Assembly (NCBI GenBank): GCA_002189035.1 | Contig: NEEC01000027.1 | Span: 62,001-126,000, forward strand | DNA from: Utricularia gibba | Taxonomy: Eukaryota > Streptophyta > Magnoliopsida > Lamiales > Lentibulariaceae | Direction of reading: 5' to 3' | Length of the DNA stretch: 64,000 nt | Shown: piece after piece, positions 58,621 to 64,000 of the stretch | How the letters are laid out: every line of letters starts with the position of its first letter | How positions within the stretch are numbered: position 1 is the stretch's first letter | The notes under the pieces: model-generated | What the model was told of the DNA's origin: nothing | Seen by the model: only the letters and a program-made list of their open reading frames with translations | The model's database searches: none | Made by a program: the position numbers and the translations under genes

Positions 58621-59853
58621 CTATTCCTTTACGCCGGTGTGGAGAATGCTTGCTTGGTTGTTCCACAGCTGAGAAGAGACGAATTTTGAGATAGCTTGCG
58701 CAGCTAAGCTGTCAGCCGTTTCCTGATCATGCCCCGGATGCTGATGCTTCTTGGCTATCTTGAAAGAGTGATCACCTCCTTCAACCACATGCAGTTCATT
58801 GATACAACCCATTCTCGTCCTCACAGCTTCCAGCTTCTCCAGAGAACACATCCCGTCCTTGTTGCCCTGTGACCAGGCATCTCACGCCAATGTTTTTTAG
58901 ATGTTGAAAGGTCGAAAGATGCACAAAAAGGTCTAATCGTTTACAATGCTCGTACTTGGACAAACATTGCAGGGACAGTGAGTCGCAGAAGTACGTCATC
59001 CCGCACAGCCCCATTCATTCCCTAACAAGTGTTTTTAATAGAAGTGATCATAAAAGTGCAGAACAAAAACATAATTGTGATGTATGTGGGGATGAAACCT
59101 GCAAGGGATATCCCAGACAAACAATCGCTGATGCTTTAATATCCTTCTGTGCTGCAACCATGCAACTGACCCTGGATATTGTGCAGGAAGACAAATGAAT
59201 GGAAATATTGCTTTTAGGGGGCCAAAGCATAGTGAAGGACAAACCTTGATCCCATCGATTTCCCAATCAAGACCAATGGATGGCCAGGGTGCTTTGCCAC
59301 AGCACGACGGACTATATCTGTATGAAAATCAACCAACTTTTCTGCCTTAGGAGGTGGCCTCCGTTTCTCCCCAGAAAAGTCTGATTCAAAAGTTCCATAC
59401 AACACAAAAGTTGTGAAATTTCTCTCATATGAGACAGCACTGTCATCCATACTCCGAAAAATTATATAATCAATGGGAATAAACTTCAACAGCATGCACT
59501 CACATGGATAATCGAAGGTGATCACCTCAACAGCATCCAGTTCAGAGGCCAGTAAGCCTTTCCACCTGCAGCAAAAGGTGCAATCAAAGAAAAGAAACTT
59601 CATCCGGAATCTAAAGATGCGAAACAATGTCCACCCTGTAGTAAGCCAACCTAATCATCCAATCCGAGGAGGAGGGAGCCCCAGCCCCATGAGCGAAGAC
59701 TACAACAGGAGACTTCTTTATCGTCTCACCACCACTCAATCTCTCCGTTCCCACGTCACGGGTTTCAGCGTCCTCGCCTTCTGGAGACCCCGTAACTTCT
59801 TGGAATTGTTCCGGGGCAGCGCGCTTTCTCTTTCGACGGGGTTCCCCAGCCAT
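58621..59853 (-). CDS. TEX30/KANL3-like alpha/beta hydrolase
   Basis: Alpha/beta hydrolase-fold protein of the TEX30/KAT8-NSL3 group; substrate unknown. Six exons (minus): 59651-59853, 59504-59565, 59245-59380, 59099-59171, 58956-59021, 58621-58866; about 261 residues. Motifs: PVVVFAHGAGAPSSSDWM (oxyanion region), EVITFDYP, nucleophile elbow LVLIGKSMGSR (GxSxG, Ser), VCLGYPL, PAMFVQGNKDGMC, and HVVEGGDHSFKI with the catalytic His. Start chosen at MAGEPRRKRKRAA, but the frame is open for 108 more codons upstream, so the true start could lie earlier. It ends 45 bp from the CRF stop on the opposite strand. At5g41850 is the remembered relative. Confidence 0.88.
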
Positions 59854-60362
59854 TACCCCTGCAACAAGCAGATTACCCCGAGACGGAACACCATAATCAA
59901 AGAAGCAGAAGCCTAGACTCCAGTTTTGGCGGTAAAAGGAAGGGGGTCGAAACGGGCCTTCAGGTTGAAGCCCATGAAAAAGCCTGGCCCTTACTAGGAT
60001 AAAAGTCATTTCGCGCCAACCCACCCCCAATGAGATGACGCCAGCAAGAGCCAGAAGACAACCAATCATATGATGGCAGCAAGAGAGACGCGGGGGATTT
60101 GACCGGTCTCTCAGCTTTTCCGTATCTCGTCTTTTCAAAAGAATTAAAAAAACTACATTCTTGAAATAAGCAGCCAAATCTCCTAATTAACACAAACAGT
60201 TGCAGGGCAGGGCGAAACACAGGAGGAGGAGGGAAGGAGGAGCAGACGACGAAGGCCAACCAAAAATGGCCCTCTCACTGCTTGCTTATTCATCCCATCC
60301 CATCCCATCCCATCCTCGTCAAAAATACTAAACACAAAAATGCATCTTCATTCAATGTGTTT
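59854..60362. other. Upstream region of the hydrolase gene with (CCCAT)n
   Basis: About 510 bp. A CCCAT pentamer array lies at 60291-60314. The first 324 bp stay open in frame with the hydrolase gene. Nothing else recognised. Confidence 0.5.
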
Positions 60363-60870
60363 TCACGAGAGCTCTTGGTTTTTCTCCACGATCCTCACTT
60401 CCTTGGCAGATCTGAGCACATTTGCCTGACAACGCAATCACCCAACAAATTAAGTGGTTGAGTAAACATCTCCTCAGCGTGCCTCAAGGAAAAAAGATGC
60501 TCAGGCACCCCAGGAATGCGGGCTTGATGATGTGTGCTGGTTAGTTAGTTAGGTGACGTACTTGGTGATCCGTGATTTCGACGGCGAACCCATCGACGAT
60601 GACGAGGGAGATGGTCTTGTTGTAAGTACCCGGCAGGAGGTTGTCGGCGAGCACCCTGTCATGCTTCTTGCTCAGGTACGAATCCAGCAGGTGCGCTCCC
60701 CTCTTGCTTCTGCGACCCAAGTTGGATCGATCACCAAGCGACAACACAGGAGTAGGAGAGGACTAGGAGGAGGGAGGGGGCACTTACTTGTCGGACCGGA
60801 GGCGCTCGTACTCCGGATCGTAGTTCATAAATACGAAGTGAAGGTGAGGCTCCGCGTCAATATTATTCAT
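60363..60870 (-). CDS. Stand-alone I9 (subtilisin propeptide-like) inhibitor domain protein
   Basis: Small protein, about 97 residues, exons (minus) 60788-60870, 60562-60709, 60363-60425. It consists of one domain resembling the I9 propeptide of plant subtilases: EPHLHFVFMNYDPEYERLRS, HLLDSYLSKKHDRVLADNLL, YNKTISLVIVDGFAVEITDH, then VLRSAKEVRIVEKNQELS. The order HxxLL-like helix, -Y--(V/I)DGFAV-I-, Q--(V/L)-----V--VEK is that of the propeptide, but no protease domain follows. Plants have similar free inhibitors of subtilases (SPI-1, At1g71950). No signal peptide is visible in this model; an upstream exon is possible, since the frame remains open before the Met. Confidence 0.72.
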
Positions 60871-61479
60871 CTCCAACCCCCGGTGCTGTCTTCAGGGGGA
60901 TGAATATTCGGAATGGAATGGAATGGAAAGAAAGGGGGAAGAAGCCATTGATTGATGACATTAAAAAGGCTGGCTGGCAGAAAGGCAGGCAGGCAGGCAG
61001 GCTCGCCCCTGAATCATTGCATTGCATTGCATTGCACTACCCCCCTCTGGTGGGTGGGCCTCAGGTACTCGTGTCCAAATTTAGAACTCCATGCTTTTCA
61101 GATTCGGCTTATTGGAGCACCTCAACCTTAAACCACGCTAATGATTCAGAATACTTGCTGCTTTACTGTTGAGTTTCACCCACAGCAACCATGGAATGGA
61201 AGGATGCGTTCAGAAACACTGACTGCAGTTAAAAATGTGTTGAGGTAAAAACAAAAATACTCAGGAATATTTGTAATAGTGGCGTGTGGTCCCGACATCA
61301 CGTGCGTGACCCCCGGTCCCCACCCACAACAGCCACAGCCAGCCCCCTCACGTGTCGGCAGATGATTGATCAGAAAGAGAGAGAGGCTCACCTGGCCATG
61401 GTGTGCCTAATCAGTCACTCCACCGGCACCGGGCTCATATTTTATCACTTCTACAAACGGTGTACATCCCTCCCATTCG
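60871..61479. other. Upstream region of I9 gene with simple repeats
   Basis: Holds GGCA tetramers (60983-61001) and ATTGC pentamers (61015-61036), and ACGTG motifs at 61300-61304 and 61349-61353. No exon recognised. Confidence 0.5.
60983..61036. repeat. GGCA and ATTGC microsatellites
   Basis: About five GGCA units then, 14 bp later, four ATTGC units. Confidence 0.85.
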
Positions 61480-61484
61480 CCGGT

Positions 61485-61940
61485 CACCAGACAGCTGAGA
61501 GCACGCCCCAGGGGTTGACCTCAACCGCCGCGCCGGACACGTCGGAACACTCAGGATCCAGCTGGTAAAGGGTGCTTCTTTCACGCCATGGATGAGGCCT
61601 GCTTCTAGAACATTCTTGATTGCCATTCCTATCGAAATACTCGTCTGATGGTCTCCGGCATCCCCCAGCGATCTGGATTCCTTGCCTTGCATTCTCCATG
61701 TAAAGGTTCGATACCCGTTATTCCGGATCACGCCTGCCCTGCCGATGGTTGTACACAGCTATATATGTTCAGCTAGGACATCTTCCACTCCACCACAAGT
61801 TTCGATCCCGACTGCGACTCCGGAAAAAGGCGATGATCCGCACCGTATTCATCCCCGCCACTCTTAATGGGTACCAGATCCTCCATCTCCCGCGGAAATG
61901 TACGAATCTCCAATACATACGTCGGTGCCTGAATCTACAG
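61485..61940 (-). pseudogene. Decayed GH28 polygalacturonase fragment
   Basis: Pieces of a polygalacturonase appear in order but in shifting frames: DSGTDVCIGDSYISAGDG, IKSGGDEYGADH, PFSGVAVGIETCGGVEDVLA, a stop (TAG) after EHI, IGRAGVIRNN, MENARQGIQIAGG, EYFDRNG, IKNVLEAGLIHGVKEAPFT, CSDVSGAAVEVNPW. Compared with GH28 proteins, about 14 codons are missing after DEYG and more around the RIK region. There are at least five frame changes plus a stop, including an insertion, so this is true decay and not the homopolymer error seen in other genes. It is not a copy of the intact gene at 36.7-38.8 kb: the ENARxGIxIAG and SDVSGAAVEVNPW blocks belong to another subfamily. Confidence 0.8.
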
Positions 61941-62711
61941 CAATTAGTTGATACCCCAGAAGAACCAACCAGGGAAGTGTCATTCCGTTGCAGAGTGTAG
62001 AATGGAAAGGGGCCAACACGGTCACGTGGGCGGATCACAACATGGCTGTCTAGCATGTACCTCTGAAACGCAAGCAATGTAGCGAGGTTCACATTTTCTT
62101 TCAGTTCCTGCACACACACAGGGTGTGTGTACCAGAAGGGCGAGTCTTGGAAGACAAGATCGGAGGGTCATGATGGTTCCTGGAATGAATGCCAACCTCC
62201 CAAATGACGATCTGTTATGTATCAGTGATGGTATGAATTTATTAGCTTCAGCATTCAACGTGAGCAGCGACGGCCCACGCCTGAGCTGACCCTCCCTCAT
62301 TCAGGCTCCTAATTCAGTTTACTGCCCAATGGTGCTTCTGTTGCACATCAACATCCACGGCTGTCGCTGTGGATGGCATGTGATCGACGGCCCGCAGGGC
62401 AGGGGAGGGCCCCAGAGCCCATGTGCTCTTGGTCTTATTCTTCATTTAAATCATGGTCCCTTTCTTCCCAAGGGACTGCATAAACCACCCACCCCACACA
62501 GTCTCATCCAAAATGTTGGTAATTAGACGAGGGAAATGCACAAGGCAAGTAAGGTTCGGTACATACAAGATGGGTAGGAATGGTGGACGATCTCTCTCCC
62601 TCCCACCTTGGGCATGTATGCGCTTACTAGCTACTCAACTCCAGGTAAAAGATACAGTAAGTAGGTACAACAAAGCAACGCCCATAGATGATGCTCAAGA
62701 GCTCCATGAGT
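61941..62711. other. Region between GH28 pseudogene and PYL gene
   Basis: May include further eroded polygalacturonase sequence up to about 62110, but I cannot align it. It contains a CACGTG G-box (TCACGTGGGC, about 62022-62031). No intact exon. Confidence 0.4.
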
Positions 62712-63553
62712 TCAGGCAATGTCGACCTGGCCCTGGACGGCAAGGCGCTCGGATACATCAGCCAGAGACTTGAGGTTGCAGTTGATCAATGCCTCAACAA
62801 AGTAACACGTTTCGTCCCTCGTGTTTCCTTCAGGCACATCTACAACAAATGACTCGATCACCATCGTTCCCGGCCTCCCATCGATTACCTCTGGATGAGC
62901 AGTGATGACCGAGGAGTAGTTCTGAAATAAATACAAGTAAACGAGGGCCGAGAGTTATAGGGCAGTCTCCGCGTATAACTCTACACAGAAGCAAATCACA
63001 GCGTACGGGTGTGACAACTTCCACCGATCAAGCATATCATTTTTAAAGCCAAAAAAAAATCAGATTTTTAACTGAGAGGGTACTAGAAATTAAGACATCC
63101 AGTCAATACCTTGAGGCGATGATCCCCACCAACGATCCTCATGCTGAAGATGTGCTCCTCATCGTCCAAGAGCTCCAGTCTTTCGTGACTGATGGTTGCG
63201 GGAAGCCCTGACTTGACGCTAATCTCTCTAACAGTTCCAATCTTCAAATCTCCTTTCATAGTACACCGACTCACAAACGGCTTGTACCTCTGCGGCTGAT
63301 CGAATCTGCGAACCAAGGACCATACCTAAATGGAAGCGACAAGGACAGCATCAAAACCTAGAATTCAAAGCGGAATCGGGCCAGAAAAAAACCCCAATTT
63401 CACGGGAATCAAAAAGGGGCTCACGATGGGCAGAGGGGCCTTGATGTGCTTGACCAGCGAAGAGGAGCACTGGTTGTCTCCGACATCATGCCTATGGTGC
63501 CTCTTGATAAAATCGGACTCCGGTGCGCCGATGCGGCTCATCTGGCAGTGCAT
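62712..63553 (-). CDS. PYL9: PYR/PYL/RCAR abscisic acid receptor (PYL8/9-like)
   Basis: Soluble ABA receptor that, when hormone-bound, inhibits clade A PP2Cs. Three exons (minus): 63425-63553, 63110-63325, 62712-62921; 184 residues (a Met four codons in is an alternative start). START-fold signatures are intact: [20 protein letters not shown] with the ABA-contacting Lys, the gate [19 protein letters not shown] (SGLPA), the latch GGDHRLKNY (HRL), and [20 protein letters not shown] with the pocket Asn. The three-exon structure and length fit the monomeric PYL7-10 clade. A TATA-like AATATATT lies about 120 bp upstream. Confidence 0.95.
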
Positions 63554-64000
63554 TTTTCCAAGTAGATGAGCCAATTTTTCCGGCGATCGAGACGAGTGGG
63601 GAAGGGAAAGGAAGAGCAGAGAAGAGTGATGGAGAATCCAAGTTGGAATGCGGCTGACCGACCGCCAATCCACAACCAAATATATTCCTTTTCTTTTTAC
63701 TAAAAAATTAATAATAATAAGAATAATAATACATTTGTTCTGAAATAAAAGAAGGTACCGTTTTGGAAATGGTGCTAAAAAAGAAATAAAAAAGAAGTGG
63801 GGAAGCAGAGAAAACATTTGATGAAATATTCCCCACGCCAAAGAGATGAAAATATTCAGAAACAGAAATTAAAAACAAAAAAGACTTGAGGCCTTTTTTG
63901 GTATGATGACGAGCAGCATGTGCCTGAAAACGCCATTCTCAAAACCTGACAAAAACGTGTTTTTTTTTTTTTTGTTGTACCTGGAAGGCTGGAACTAGGA
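63554..64000. promoter_or_regulatory. PYL upstream region
   Basis: AT-rich 450 bp at the right edge; AATAATAAT trinucleotide stretches at about 63712-63730 and a T run near 63959-63973. No coding exon seen. Confidence 0.5.

Noticed and set aside
60541-60561. I9 protein ending VRHLTN at 60541
   Set aside because: A GT donor follows DHQ, and the next exon supplies the expected propeptide end (VLRSAKEVRIVEK).

Overview
This is nuclear DNA from a flowering plant. It shows plant-type spliced genes (about 78 introns, nearly all GT-AG) and plant-only families: AHL, WRKY, AP2/ERF-CRF, PYL ABA receptor, DUF604, DUF793/ROH1, DUF3527, dirigent, XTNX-type TIR-NBS and MBW-type bHLH. I modelled 24 protein-coding genes and one pseudogene in 64 kb. 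Spacing is short and I recognise no transposon, so this is a gene-rich euchromatic segment, probably of a compact genome. I cannot name the species.

Layout. 1-9 kb, minus strand: AHL AT-hook protein (cut by the left edge), YqgF/RuvX-like nuclease, 15-exon glutamate-cysteine ligase. 9.5-20 kb, plus: BAH+TFIIS chromatin reader, DUF3527 protein, EGL3/GL3-like bHLH. 21-24 kb, minus: single-exon XTNX TIR-NBS protein. 27.5-31.2 kb, plus: RHB1A-type RING-H2 ligase and a PLAC8 protein. 31.7-40.2 kb: BRH1/RHA1-like RING (-), DUF604 fringe-like glycosyltransferase (-), GH28 polygalacturonase-like (+), ROH1/DUF793 (-). 41-47.4 kb: WRKY22/29-like (+), WRKY24/56-like (+), CPBP intramembrane protease (-), dirigent (-). 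47.7-54.2 kb: RsgA-like GTPase (+), 6-phosphogluconate dehydrogenase (-), DHHC palmitoyltransferase (-). 54.8-58.6 kb, plus: LRR pseudokinase and CRF. 58.6-63.6 kb, minus: TEX30-like hydrolase, stand-alone I9 propeptide-like protein, decayed polygalacturonase pseudogene, PYL ABA receptor.

Two facts dominate. First, gene content and order resemble, from memory, three Arabidopsis regions at once (At4g22.7-23.75, At5g41.3-41.85 and At1g63.6-64.2), which looks like an unfragmented ancestral block. Second, ten positions in eight otherwise normal genes need one extra base inside a short homopolymer to restore a conserved frame. The uniform single-base, homopolymer pattern points to consensus errors rather than ten mutations, so these genes are listed as CDS with the lesion noted.

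The genes are independent loci, not operons. Themes recur: immunity and stress signalling (XTNX, two WRKYs, LRR pseudokinase, dirigent, PYL, RINGs), redox and carbon metabolism (GSH1, 6PGDH) and cell wall (polygalacturonase, fringe-like, dirigent). Exon borders were placed by eye from splice signals, reading phase and remembered family sequences; phases were checked to be consistent.
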